Assembly (NCBI GenBank): GCA_027886175.1
Contig: JAJNNQ010000137.1
Span: forward strand, 2,360,001-2,424,000
Reading direction: 5' to 3'
DNA from: Phylloscopus collybita
Lineage: Eukaryota > Chordata > Aves > Passeriformes > Phylloscopidae
DNA length: 64,000 nucleotides
The translations under genes were made by a program, and so were the position numbers. Of this stretch, positions 35,596-47,047 are shown piece by piece; positions within the stretch are counted from its first letter, which is position 1; each line of letters starts with the position of its first letter. Below the pieces are notes generated by a model. The model saw only the letters and a list, made by a program, of their open reading frames with translations. It was not told the DNA's origin and did not search any database.

Positions 35596-37991
35596 CAGGA
35601 CACAGTGGCACATCTGGTGCCACATTCTACCAAGATGTTCCAAGCCCATCTGGCAGCACTAGAGGAGTTAAAAAGTGCAAGAACTGGATTGCTGATAAAT
35701 AGGAATGTGTATTGTCTCTCCTAACAACCTCATCTTCCTTCCTACCACTGGGTGAGCAAGACCCACAGCCTGCAAAACATGGAAACCTCTCTCCTTGTTG
35801 CCTCTATTACACCAAGTTGTGCTCTTGCCTTTTTTTTTTTTTTTTTTTTTTTCTGTCAGTAGGAGACTCTTGCAGGGCTATAAAGAAAATAACTCACTTA
35901 CTGGCATTTTCTTCAAAGTCCATATTGTATGCATTGCTTTTCACAGGGAATTGGATTTTCAAATTCACAGGCTCTAAAGGTCAAGGATAACAGGCTATCA
36001 GCGTTTAATATGCATTCCAGGGAAAAGAAAAAAAAACTATAAAATTTGAAATAAAGGCTGCATGAAAATTCATTTCCAAAAAAACCCCAGATCAAAACAT
36101 CTCCCTTCCCTCCCTGTGAACTGGCATCTGCTCTTTGTTGTTGTATCTGAAATGTATTAGAAGTCTCCTGCTAGCACCATGGCTTAAGTCAACAACTGCA
36201 GCATTGATTCCTGAAGGTGATCCAGTAAGGAGGGGGGCTGGAGCCAGGACTTTTGTTCAGCATCAAAAACAACAGCAACAGCAACAAAGACCATCGTAGC
36301 TTTTTGTGCCTGTTGTGTGCACGTGCCTGCTAGGAGATGCTGAGGTGGGTGAAGGTGTTGAAAGAGATTCAGAACGGATTTCAAACAACTCTCCGCTGCT
36401 GGAGGGACGGGGAGGAGCAGAGAGAGAGAAGAATGTGAAGCCCTAAAGCTGTCTCTGTTCTCATTTCAGTCACACCAGCCATTCTCAGGAAGGGCAACCC
36501 AGCTACTCTGAGTTTTGCTGCACACCCCGATAGGAATAGGATTGGAAAGGAAAGAGGAAGGAAATTTGCCCACAATCCCATCTCCTGACCAATTGGATGA
36601 CTGTCTTCTCCCTTAGTGGGTTCCACGGGTAATACCCAAAAATGTCCCACATTGTCTTGCATGTCTCCAGCACTGAAACAACTCCCTCCTCACTGGGGGA
36701 ATTCCCTTTCTCTTAGGATCCAGCTAATTCCAGAATTTAGCAAGGTAAGTGTCCAGGTTGAACAGTCACTTAGATAGCAGATGGATGGAGACAGACACTT
36801 CCAGAAGGCTGTTAGGTCAGCTGGAGAGAGACAGGACAAAAACTTTCCTATAAAAAATGCATTTTTCTCTCTGCCACCTCCTCCAAGAAGTTTAGACAAC
36901 TTGCTTGCATAAGAAATTTCACTTTTCAGCAGCTGAGAAAAGCCTCTCCCTTTGAGAACTGCCCAAATCCTGCACTCCCAAATCCTGCTTTCAACAGAAA
37001 AATCATTCCCTGCCTTTCCATCAACCCGCCTCCCCCCCCACCATCACCACCCTGTGACAGACCTCTCAGCACCAGTTTCCACCTGGATCACCTCATTCCC
37101 TGGGTAAGGGCAGCAGGGACACAGGGACTCACACCCACACACAGACTGATTCCAGGAGTGGAGCAGGGCCAGAGCCCAAACCCTCATCAAAGCTCTCATG
37201 ACGCATGGGGACCCTCGGATGTGGAATTGTCTCGAGTTAAGGCAGGAACAGAGGCACAAGGAAGAGAATTCCCAAACTCCCCTACATCCCCACTCACAGC
37301 CTTATCTGTTGTACCACACGTCCCTCAAAGCCTTCAGCTGGAGGAAAACCCATGGAAAATGTGCTGAGCGACTTCAGCACCACAGAGTGCTAAATGACTC
37401 ACCACCACTCAGTACTTGGTGCAGAGGAGGAGAGGGAGGAAAACTCGATGGGAAAGGTTTTGCAATCACTCTTCCCAGTCAGCTGCGGGGTGGGATCACT
37501 CTGCCCATGCCCCCCTTGCCTGAGCAAGTGCTTGGGAGTCACTTCAGCACAGGAGCTGCTGGCCCAGCTGTCCTTGGCTCCTAGGACAGGTATTTCACAT
37601 TCCCCCCTGGAGTCCCCTCAGAATTTCCTCTCCATCAGGTTTCTCCAAAGCCCCCAGTAGCAAACCAGCACAAGCCCTGGTGTTTGCACATCTCATGGGC
37701 TGGTGCTGTGCAGGGCATGGGAACAAACTCTCCTGCATGAGTTTCCTCTGGGGAGTCTCTGGGGGCATCCAGCTTCCAGGAGGTGATGGAGCTTTCAAGG
37801 GAATTTTGAACCTGTGGATGCTCCCTGGTCCCACTCATCTGAGGCTTGGCAGGGAGCCCCCTCCAAGGCATCTTGCAGTGATTTCTTAGGGTCTACAGAG
37901 AAAAGAGCCCCAGATCCTTCTTGAGAGAGAGCTCAGAGGTTGCTTGCATAAGAAACAGTGGGATCTGAACCAGTCTGAGTCCAGCCAGCTT
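35596..37991. other. Unique non-coding sequence
   Basis: No gene is recognised. It contains a T23 run (35830-35852) and a CAACAG-rich patch near 36268. Confidence 0.5.
35830..35852. repeat. Poly-T run
   Basis: 23 T. No element is recognised beside it. Confidence 0.9.
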
Positions 37992-38167
37992 CATAAACTC
38001 AGAGAATATTCTGAGCTGGACACCCCCAAAATCCCACCATGTGCCTGAGGGCATTTTCCAAATTGTTTCTTGAACTCTCTAAGACTTGGTGCCATTTCCA
38101 CTTTGCTGGAGGGGGAGGCTGTCCCAGTGCCCAGCCACCTGCTGGGTGGAGAACCTTCTCCTAATAC
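37992..38167 (-). mobile_element. CR1 LINE 3' fragment, divergent subfamily
   Basis: CAGAGAATATTCTGAGCTGG, ACACCCCCAAAATCCCACCA, TGTGCCTGAGGGCATTTTCC, GTGGAGAACCTTCTCCTAAT. This is the same subfamily as 56813-57067 (GAATATCCTGAGTTGG...CATTGTCCAAAC) but more diverged, on the minus strand. Confidence 0.75.
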
Positions 38168-38468
38168 ACAATATTGCCTGGTGTGGTGGTGCATCCCTCC
38201 CTGCCCAGGGCTGGGACACACCAATATCAGGAGATGCACCAAGGAACTCATCATCCAGGTGTAAACAATGTGCAGAAACCTCTCCTGGTGTCCCTCCAGG
38301 GTAGCTGGCTGCCAGTCCCCATAGCCCAGGACATCCTGGCTGGCTTGGGGACCTTGTTCTTCCCTCTTGGGCACATGGATTTTCAGGAGGAGGCCAAGGC
38401 ACGCCTCGGATTGTCCACAGCTGCAATCTAGGTTGGCTTTGCCAGCCCATCATCTCCAGCAGCTGTGA

Positions 38469-38888
38469 TGATGCCTTGGACTGGCTACCCAGAACAGAGG
38501 GTAGTCAGAGAATAAAGTTGGCATTTATTAAAGGCCTTCAATAGATACACCCTGGGCAGTGCAAGAGCCTGGCAGAGGCTGCACCCAAGATGGACCATGG
38601 TCACGAGTTTTTCAGGCAGATGTAAGTTTGGTCTGTTTGCATATCAGGGGTTCATTGCCCAATTACAGCTTCAGGTAATGAAGTCACATTTCCCCAGTTT
38701 GCTCCTCCCCAATTCACTTTTGTTCACACTTCTCAGGCCTGAGGCTGTGAGGTGTCCTTGGCTCTCAGGATTGTTTTGTCTGACCCAACTGTGAAGAGAG
38801 CTTACAAACGCTCTGTGCAGAGTTCAGAGTTACACACTAATGCAGTGCAGGATCTGAAAAACACCAAAGCTCAAAACTTAAGGCATCA
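38469..38888 (-). mobile_element. Solo ERV LTR, copy B of an inverted pair (420 bp)
   Basis: On the plus strand it begins TGATGCCT and ends AGGCATCA, the same 8-bp terminal inverted repeat as copy A. The polyA signal is AATAAA in the minus direction (38524-38529). The TATA box present in copy A is not preserved at the aligned position. The flanks TGTGA and GTACC do not match, so no target duplication is visible. It is solo. Substitutions and small indels against copy A are frequent along the whole length, so the two insertions are old or from different subfamilies. Confidence 0.8.
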
Positions 38889-41448
38889 GTACCCCCTTGC
38901 CATGGAAAACAGCCCTTCTCCCTTCCAATGCCTCCCACCACACCTGTGGCAGGGTGCTTGGGAGCCTCCACAGAGAAAGGGTTAACCTGCCCCTCTCTGG
39001 GACAGAGCCAGACACCCAAAATCAATCCCTCAGCAGCCAATATGAATGAAGCCTAATTCTGCATCAAAGCCTAGGAAAAGCTGGTTGCTGTTAAGGGAGT
39101 GTTTATGAGAGGTCTGGAGGTGTTATTGCATTGGGAAGGTTTTTCCTGCTCCGAGATCAAGGACTCCTGGACAGCAAGTCTACAGCCCAAAGCTACACCT
39201 TGTAATGAGGAAAACAAAACTGAGGCAAACTGCTGGGAACAGGTTAAAAGTGGTCTACAGCTGCACAGAGAGAAGGTCTGGGGGGTGAATTGGTCTGGGT
39301 TGTGCAGCACAGGGCTCTTCAGTGGAGGAAAGAAACATCTGAGGGTTTCTAAAGGTTTGTCTGCTGGGGTGGATTGAAATTAATTTGACCCCACCATGCG
39401 AGGGCTGAGAGGCTCCCAGTGAAAAAGCCAGACTATCACAACTGAAACCAAGGGAGTCTTTTTTCACAAAGTTCCCAGTCCATCAGAAGAACTTTTTGCC
39501 TCAGGATATCAGGTATCAGTAAATGTGCAAGAGAGAGAGCTGTTTGCATCATCCATCTGCAGTTCTGTAATTCTGAAACACACCCTGCCCACTGCTCCAT
39601 CTCCAGTCAGGCAAAGCTGGCTGGATTCAGAGTCAACATTTCCAGACACTTGAAGATGTTTGGTTAAAGAAAAAAACCACTTTATTTGAGAAAAGGCATT
39701 TCCCTCTCTCTGCCCAGTGAGACAAGGACTGAAATCAAGAGGCAAAAAGCACCAGCAGTGCAGGAATGGTCCTGAGTGTGTCCTTTCCTCATCCAGGGAA
39801 ACAGCTCACTGAAGTTTTGCCCCTCATTGCCAGTGCCAGTGGCTGAACTTATGAAAGAGAATTGGATATGACTGAAAAAGGGAAATGATGGGATAGGCAG
39901 AAATTTGGGACAGAGAATTAGGGACGTGAATGGAGAACACTCGGAGGTTGAAAGCAAATTCATTTTGGGAGGTACAAAGGAGAACATTCAGTATTTCTGT
40001 ACTTCATGCAGATAGGAGGACAATTCCTTTCATTTGTCCCTGGAGCTCTCCAAGAAATCCAAGTTGCTTAGTTTGCTTAATTTCCAGCAAGGGTTGCTGA
40101 CATGAGGAAAATTGTCTTCACACCCAGGCTGTGAAACACTGGAGGAGGCTCCTGGGCAGGGAAAGCAGCATCATCTTTTGTACTGGGGCAGGCTATCCTG
40201 CCTGCTCACACCTGCACAGACACCAATTCCATGGATCTCACGGGTACAGGCAATCCCATGGAGTGACAGTGACATTCCTTGGGGTTTCTGGACCCTGGCC
40301 AGCTGCTCTGCCTGGTCTGGTGGATGGCCACAAAAATGTAGGGCTACCCAAAAATGGCAAAAAAGATCCTGAATGGCAATGTTTTCACCACAGAAGCAGG
40401 GACAGGAGGTTGTTTGGGTACAGCTCTGCTGGGTGCAGGACACAGGGAGGTGGGATGAGGTCTTTTCCCAGCCTGTGTTATCTGGAAGCTCTGGTTTCTT
40501 GATGATAACGAGGAACCCTGAGATCCCACAGCCAGCTCATGGGCCATGGCACTGACCCCCTCTGACCCTCAGCTGCTTCCATGGGAAACAGGAAGGAGAA
40601 TGTCCCTTTTTTCATTCTCCTCCCTTGTTTCCACATGGAATTTACAGGTGGGTGATGCTTCCTGCTGCCTTTGTGTGCCAGGTGCCGGGCTCCAGTAATG
40701 CCTGAGACCCTGAGGTGCTGCTGCAATCTCTGCTGTTGCAATTACTGCCTTGTGCATGTGCTTTAGATGAAGGAAGAAGTTTAACCCTTCCACCCCCACC
40801 TGAAAAGGCACCAGTTCCAGTGGAAATTGAAGGGTTTATGGTAGAATGCCTGATGGGAACAGGGGAGTACCTTGGGCACTGCAGACTGAAGGTTGGAAGC
40901 AGGCAGGAGGTAATTGCTCTGTGCTGGCCAAGCATCAGGTTTCTGTTTCATTCCCTTCCCAAACACAGCAACCACACAGCTTCCAGCCTCCTGCTCACCA
41001 TCTGCTGTGGAAATGCTGCTGGATGAGTGGCCTCTCCTGCTTCCTCCCCTCTCCTCATGGAGCAGACTGAACCAGAGGTGATTTCCCATGTTAATTACTG
41101 CAGAAGAACGAGGCCCTTGGTAGAAGATACCCCCTCATGCACCCCTGGGGCTGTGTCTGGATTCTGCTCCAGTTCTTCTTCCCATGCCAGGGACATCTGG
41201 GCTGGTTCCCATCACGTGTAGGATGAAGGACACCAAGAGGGCATCACATCTGCATTGCACAACTGGCCCTAAACACACAAACCTGGAGCGTCTCAGCTCC
41301 ATCAGACCCCAGCAGAGCCCTTGCTATTGAAGGGAGCACAGAACCTGCCCCCCCACTGCTCCATCTCAGGCTTCTCCATGGCAGCAGGAGAGGGACAGAG
41401 CCATTCCCTGTGCAGCCATCAGCAGAAAGCATTGCCATGTTTGGGGGC

Positions 41449-41471
41449 AAAAAAAAAAAAAAAAAAAAAAA
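41449..41471. repeat. Poly-A run
   Basis: 23 A. Confidence 0.95.
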
Positions 41472-41611
41472 GCTTGGTAATCCCTGCACAGACACTCTCC
41501 CATGGCAGGCAGAAGAGCCTCTGTGCAGAGGTTTGGCTTTCCTGGAGAAGCAGGGGAACAAGTGGTAAAAAAATGTTTTTCTTTATCTTGGGCAAATGGG
41601 CTTTTTTTCAG

Positions 41612-41678
41612 TTTGTTTTTTTTTTTCTTCCCTTTCTTTTTCTTTTTCTTTTTTTTTTTTTCTTTTTTTTTTTTTTTT
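41612..41678. repeat. T-rich tract
   Basis: About 67 bp of T with C interruptions (TTTTTC). It produces Phe-rich open frames. Confidence 0.95.
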
Positions 41679-42111
41679 CCCCAGCAATAGCACAGCCGTT
41701 GCCTGCATACTAAGCACCCTGCAGCACTCTAATTATCCTGGCAGCACACACACAGCCCCTGCTTCTGCTGATGGCTGCAGGGAACCACTGGGAGGCCAGG
41801 CAGAGATTAGAGAGAGGGACTGGTGGGTAGAGGGAGTGGGGTGCAGGACCCAGCCCAGGAGGTCAAAGCTGAAATCCCTGCACCCCTGAGTAGAGGGCTG
41901 GGACTGGAGTCATGGCTGGGAACAGCAGGGATGCCCTGGGTCTGCTACAACCTGCCTGGAGGTCCTGACTGCTCACTAAAGGGTGGTGAGTTCCTCCCCA
42001 GAGGGTGCTGGATGGTGGTTTGATGGTGGCTGCAGGACTGTGGGTCAGTCCCACATCCCACCGGTCATTCACCACTAAATGGAGGCTCTCAAATGCTCAT
42101 GGCAGGGAGCA

Positions 42112-42663
42112 CCTGGCTCCACCTCAAATTCTGAGTTCAGCTTTGGGCCCCTCATGACAAGAAGGATATTGGAGAGCTGGAGCGTGTCCAGGGAAGGGAA
42201 CGGAGCTGGGTAAGGGTCTGGAGCCCCAGGAGAGGCTGAGGGAGCTGGGAAAGGGGCTCAGCCTGGAGAAAAGGAGGCTCAGGGGGGACCTTGTGGCTCT
42301 GCACAACTCCCTGACAGGAGGGGACAGCCGGGGGGGTCGGGCTGTGCTCCCAGGGAAAAAGGGACAGGATGAGAGGAATTTAATCATTAAGGCTGGAAAA
42401 GCCTTCTAAGATCAACCATAATTGAGAAAATGGCCTCAAGTTGTGAGGGGGTTTAGATGGAATGTTCAGAAAACTTTGTTCACTAAAAGGGTTGTCTAGC
42501 CCTGGCACAGCTGCCCAAGGCAGGGGTGGAGTCCTCTTGAGGGGTTTTAAAGTCCTGTGGATGTGGCACTTGGGGATATGGGTCAGTGGTGGCCTTGGCA
42601 GTGCTGGGGGAATGGTTGGGCTTGATGACCTCAGAGGTCTTTTCCAACTCTAAAGTTCTGTGG
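42112..42663 (+). mobile_element. CR1 LINE 3' fragment (~550 bp), interrupted
   Basis: This is the longest sense-strand CR1 here. GAGCTGGAGCGTGTCCAGGG, GGGTCTGGAGCCCCAGGAG, GGAGGCTCAGGGGGGACCTTG and ACAGGATGAGAGGA cover the end of the reverse-transcriptase ORF region. ATGGCCTCAAGTTG, GGGTTGTCTAGCC, GGGCTTGATGACCTCAGAGG and CTTTTCCAACTCTAAAGTTCTGTG cover the 3' UTR and tail. The frame is destroyed by substitutions and indels. A ~45-bp foreign segment at about 42382-42426 splits the AGAGGAAATGGCCTC block. Confidence 0.93.
42382..42426 (-). mobile_element. CR1 tail nested inside another CR1
   Basis: AATCATTAAGGCTGGAAAAG then CCTTCTAAGATCAACCAT is the reverse complement of a CR1 3' terminus (sense end CTTTTCCAGCCTTAATGATT). 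It interrupts the plus-strand CR1 exactly within its GAGGAAATGG motif, so it inserted later. Confidence 0.7.
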
Positions 42664-42861
42664 GGAACCAGGAGGACTGAGCTGAGCAATGGGACACTGT
42701 TTTTTATGGTCTCCCATGAGAACTTCCCTATGGAAATAACGTGTCTGTTTTCAGGAGCAACATGGACCTCCAAAACACACAGGGGTGTAGTATTGTGGAG
42801 CACTGGGAGAAACAGCCAGGATCTTCTCATCTTCTCTTGGGAAATTGTCATCTGACAGGTG

Positions 42862-42922
42862 AAAAAAAAAAAAACCAAACCAAAACACCAAACAACAACA
42901 ACAACAACAAATTTAAAAAAAA
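42862..42922. repeat. A-rich tract with (CAA)n
   Basis: A13, then CCAAACCAAAACACC and about six CAA units. Confidence 0.9.
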
Positions 42923-43344
42923 GGTTTAAAAACCCCACCATTTTCTTCCCTCTTTCCTGTTACTCATCAAAGCCAAACTGGATTTTTGCAGTGATTGTTT
43001 CTCCTTTAATCTGTCCTGGTTCCTAAAGCTTTAATTAAACCCTACGGGGGCCTCATAGGATCCTCACATTTACTTCAGAAGTGTCCCAATGCATTTCCAG
43101 ACTGAGACCCAAAAAATGCTGAAATGAGGGAACTTACTTGGGCTGAAACCTGATGGGATTTCTGCTGTCAGGAGCAGAGAAGGGAATCCTTCTTTGTAAG
43201 AGACTCTGACTCTTATGGGTGTCAAGTCCTGCCTGGGCATGGCCAGAGCCCAGTCCTGTGTGACTGATGTCTTCAAAACGAAGAGAGCCCCAAGCTGAGG
43301 GGACACAAGAGCTGACAGACTCAGTGGAACAGGGAATAGCTCAA
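42923..43344. other. Unique non-coding sequence
   Basis: Nothing is recognised here. Confidence 0.5.
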
Positions 43345-43610
43345 GGCTAAAAAGGACCTCTCAGATAGCTCTGAGCTCCTACAATGCCCATAGCAGGAAA
43401 TCAGTCAGTGCTTGTTGTATAAACCATGTTGATCTCTCCAAAACTTATTTCCAATTTTGACTAGGAGACAATCCACCATCCCTTTGAGGGAATGCAGTGG
43501 CTCCTTTGGCAGGTTATTCCAATAGTTAATCTCAAAATGAGTTTTTAAGAAAATTTACCTCTATTTCTCACTTGTATTTGTCTATGTTCACTTTCCAGGT
43601 CACAGCAACT
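43345..43610 (-). mobile_element. Ancient CR1-like LINE remnant
   Basis: AAAAAGGACCTCTCAGATAG, then GGCAGGTTATTCCAATAGTTAATC, and AAAATGAGTTTTTAAGAAAATTTACC keep the order of a CR1 tail on the minus strand, but far more diverged than the other copies. Confidence 0.5.
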
Positions 43611-43816
43611 TTGCTTTGCTGTAGGAGAGGCCTGGGCAGTGTTGTATCCTGTTCATTAGTCCATTTAAAGGCAGGATTTTCCACATGTTATGCCACCCAC
43701 AGCTTTGATTTTGATAGTGAGGTCTTGGAGGAACCTTCTGTGTTACCATGCAGTGCCAAACCTGGGCATGGCTTCTTCCAGTCTGATTCCTCCTCAGCAG
43801 CTTCCAGGGTGACTCC

Positions 43817-43868
43817 TCCAGTCCCTCCCAGACCATCTCCAGTCCCTCTCAGACCATCTCCAGTGTCT
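43817..43868. repeat. Short ~21-bp tandem repeat
   Basis: CCAGTCCCTCCCAGACCATCT is followed directly by a near-identical copy and a partial third unit (CCAGTGTCT). Confidence 0.8.
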
Positions 43869-44036
43869 CCTTAGGAAATGACTCCCTGGTCACCATTTGA
43901 GCCTTCCCTGATTCTGCTGTAGAGCTGTAGAGCTTCCTGACTTTACCCCATGGAGAAGAGCAGGTTCCTTTCCCTTTGTGCTGGTCTTCTGCAGATTGAG
44001 AGGTGGTGCCATGCCCCCACCTCGGTGGATGAAACA

Positions 44037-44042
44037 TTCCTC
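44037..44042. repeat. Target-site duplication, left copy
   Basis: TTCCTC, identical to 44343-44348. Confidence 0.75.
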
Positions 44043-44342
44043 TGTAGCCACAGTTCGTGCCTGCCATGTTTTGGTTTCAGGAAATTCTGTTCCCAGGAGC
44101 AGAACTTGTAAACAAGGTCATGTTGTTATAAACTAAGATATTTTTCTACATGTTTTCACAAAGGAGGGACTTTGCTTGATCATCTCTTCAAGTGGCCAAT
44201 GAGTCAAGAAGTCCCCACCTCTAAGGCAGGTGCATTCATAGAAAGGTATAAAATAAGTTTAGAAAATAAATCAAAGCTCCCTCCTTGGGAGTCAGCAGCC
44301 TTCTGATGACTTCATGATTTTCCTTCATGTCCAACAACGACA
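44043..44342 (+). mobile_element. Compact solo ERV LTR (300 bp)
   Basis: It starts TGTAGCCACAG and ends CAACAACGACA. TTCCTC lies exactly on both sides (44037-44042 and 44343-44348), a 6-bp target duplication as made by ERVK-like integrases. A TATA box (TATAAAATA, 44247-44255) is followed after 10 bp by AATAAA (44265-44270) and a ~70-bp U5-like tail containing CTTGGGAGTCAGCAGCC. This fits a short betaretroviral-type LTR on the plus strand. No internal retroviral sequence adjoins. Confidence 0.8.
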
Positions 44343-44348
44343 TTCCTC
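44343..44348. repeat. Target-site duplication, right copy
   Basis: TTCCTC, identical to 44037-44042. Confidence 0.75.
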
Positions 44349-45630
44349 CCCTTCCCACCCTCCTCCATGGACAGGGAGCCCTGGGATCACCCTTCCTCTT
44401 GAGTTTTTTCTGATGGGTCCATCTAAATGTCATCACCGAGCCGAAGGCCTCGCGCTGATCCATCAGGGAGAGGAATTGCACCGAGATGAGGTAACCACAA
44501 GCAAGGCCATCGCAGTCAGTCTTCCCTCCACGGAGGCATCAGCAGGGGGAACTGTCAGCTGAAATGCCTCCAAGCATTTTAAAACCCAAAGAGCTGCGTG
44601 TTTTCATCTCCATAACCAGCCTTGCATGATGCATCCAAGCTACTGTTTATTACCCTGGCAAGAGCAATCTACTGCAGTCCCAACAAATGTAAAACAGACT
44701 GGCTTTTCCTTTTTTTTTTTTTTTTTCTTTTTTTTTTTTTTTTAATCATTTTTTTCCTTTTTTTTTCTCCTCCCTTTTCATAAAGGCAATAAACGCTGAA
44801 TAATCTCAACATCACCATTGGCTTTATTGGTTAATCAAAAGCCTTTTTTTCCCCTTCTGAGCCTAAGCCAAGCTCTTAACTCCATGTTTAATGGGCAGAT
44901 ATTTTCTCCAAATGCTCTTTTTTCATTCTCATAAGCTAACTATGCAATGGATAATGGCTTCTTTTCCCTGTTGAAGTGGGCTCTTTATCTACCTATTGGT
45001 TCCAGCTGATATAAATCCCTCCTTTTCAAGATGTGTAGGCAGACAATATTCCTAAATGGGAGACTGCCTGCATCTGTCCTCAAAACCTCTCCACTGTCTG
45101 TTTTTCTTTCTTTTTTTTCCCACAACCCATATGAAAATATTGGAATTGTTGCCCATAAATATTTTTTCTATAATTATGTTTATTTTATATATGTGTTTGT
45201 TTATATATTTATATAGATTTTTTGGGCTTTGGAGGTTTTTTTGTTTAAGTTCTAGTGAATATCCATCACTAAGCCTGAAAAGACCAAGCTCTATGCTTTT
45301 TGGTGAGGAGAGGACACCTCAAATGACCCATCTGCCAATTGAATGTCACCAGCTCCACAGTGGGTGAGTTCAGAGTGGGTACCAACACCACAGGGTGGGC
45401 TCTGGGTGCACCATTTTAGGACAGAGCAGGATAAAACAGGGAAAAGCTCTTCTAGACAGACATTCCTAACAAAGAGGTTCTCTGCTAGACATAGATTTTT
45501 TTGGGATGAAGGGGTTGGATAAGGACACTTCTAGCTACTCCAAGTGCTGGGTCTTCACTCAGCTCCTTGCACCAGTTCCTTTTACTTTCTTCCCCCACTA
45601 TCCAGCCAAAGCCACCCAAGCAATTGTGTG
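44349..45630. other. Unique sequence with a CpG cluster and T-rich tract
   Basis: Bases 44432-44486 hold five CpG dinucleotides in 55 bp, against very few around them, ending in GAGATGAGGTAACC, which contains a donor-like GTAA. No protein family is recognised in any frame. A long T-rich tract lies at 44709-44767. Confidence 0.4.
44709..44767. repeat. T-rich tract
   Basis: About 59 bp of T with few C/A interruptions. Confidence 0.95.
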
Positions 45631-45750
45631 AAAAACAAACAAACAAACACAAAAACAAAAACAACAAAAGCCCAAAAACAAACAAACAAACAAAACCACA
45701 AAACCACACAAACAAACAAACAAACAGCCAAAAACAACAACAACAAAACA
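45631..45750. repeat. (AAAC)n/(AAC)n A-rich microsatellite
   Basis: Runs of AAAC, AAAAAC and AAC over 120 bp. They give artefactual Lys/Asn/Thr/Gln-rich frames. Confidence 0.95.
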
Positions 45751-46977
45751 CTGGGACATTCTTAAAAAGAGAATCCCAGGGATGGATCCCCCAGCCTGGA
45801 GAGCTGTGCCACTGCTCTGCCATCTGCACTGAGCACATCAGCCCCCAAACCTCCTTCCAGCTGGGTCTGCCTAAACCATATCCTGGGAATTCTAGGCTCC
45901 AAACTGTCTGACTCAGGCATCCAGAGGCAAAGAGAATATCTGCACTTTAGGTGGCTACAGAAGCACTCGCCTTCTGCAAAAGAGCACTTCATAAATGGAT
46001 GTTTTTTTCACTCACAGATTACTTTTTTTTTCATCTCCCATGCTTGTGGGTTTTTTTTTCTGAGCTCATTACTGGCTTGGCTGTTAATCCCTTCCACGAC
46101 TCTATCCCTCATCTTCAGGGGCAGTTTAACAGTCCCTCTGTCTGTGAAAGGGCCTTCAGATCTGGGATCACAAAGCATTAATTATGGATCTGCAGTATCA
46201 ACTCCGTGCCACTTGCTACATTTGCGAGCTGCCAGAAATCAATGGGAAGTTTGTGAGAACTGCTGGCTGTGATTTTAAGGCTCCTTCACAAGGAGGAGCT
46301 GGGAAACCTCTGCAGGACTTTTGGGGGAGAGGTCTGGTGCATGGGAGGTCACTGATGGCTTGTGACACCATTATTGCTAGGGGAAAGGCTGGCTTTCCAC
46401 TGACCAGCTCACTTTTGGGGCTGTCTTTGCTCTTTAGCATCCAGGGATGAGCAGATCCTTGGATCTGACCCCAGGCAGCAGCATCCTGGCCCTGTGAAAG
46501 TGTGGCTTCACTACACCAGGAGGACTGGTCTAAAAACCCTCTGACCTTGCCCCTTCCTCACTCAGACTGTCCTTGGTGACACTCTGGCTCTTGCACAACA
46601 CCTCAGTGTGACAGTCCAGCTCTCTGAAGAGGAATAAAAATAAACCCAACTGAAAAAAATATTGGGTTTCTGGCAGATTAATCTCTTGAATTGCTCCAGC
46701 ACAGGTCCAGGTAAGCATCCACACCAGATCAGAAGCAAGTAAATATGCTGATACTTTTTAAAAATTGTTGTTCTGTCCCAGTGCTGCCTGGAGTCCTCAT
46801 GCAGCCCCTCCTGCCTTGTGCAAAATCCTGCCTGAGCACTTCCCAAACTCCAGTCCCAGCTCCCAGAGGGAAAGGTTTTACAGCCCGTGCATGGCCAGGT
46901 AAAAAGCTCATTGTAGATGCAGGACTGGCAAACAAGTCTCCTGCATCCCCACCATCTCTGTCCTCCTGCCAAGGCTG
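45751..46977. other. Unique non-coding sequence
   Basis: No gene is recognised. The longest minus frame here (46562-47245, 227 codons) has no domain and runs through a minisatellite. Confidence 0.45.
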
Positions 46978-47047
46978 GGAGGAGGTGGAGGAAGGTGCAG
47001 GAGGGAGGTGGAGGAAGATGCAGGAGGGAGGTGGAGGAAGGTGCTCG
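46978..47047. repeat. 23-bp minisatellite (~3 units)
   Basis: GGTGGAGGAAGGTGCAGGAG recurs with starts at 46984, 47007 and 47030, exactly 23 bp apart. The unit is purine-rich on the plus strand. Confidence 0.9.

Larger units (their letters stand above)
38889..42111. other. Unique non-coding sequence with homopolymers
   Basis: No gene is recognised. Bases 40090-40165 (GGAAAATTGTCTTCAC then GTGAAACACTGGAGGAGGCTCC) may be a very diverged plus-strand CR1 piece. An A23 run and a T-rich tract follow at 41449 and 41612. Confidence 0.4.

Noticed and set aside
40090..40165. Plus-strand CR1 fragment
   Set aside because: Resemblance limited to a few words (GTCTTCAC, GAAACACTGGA); too weak to list as an element.
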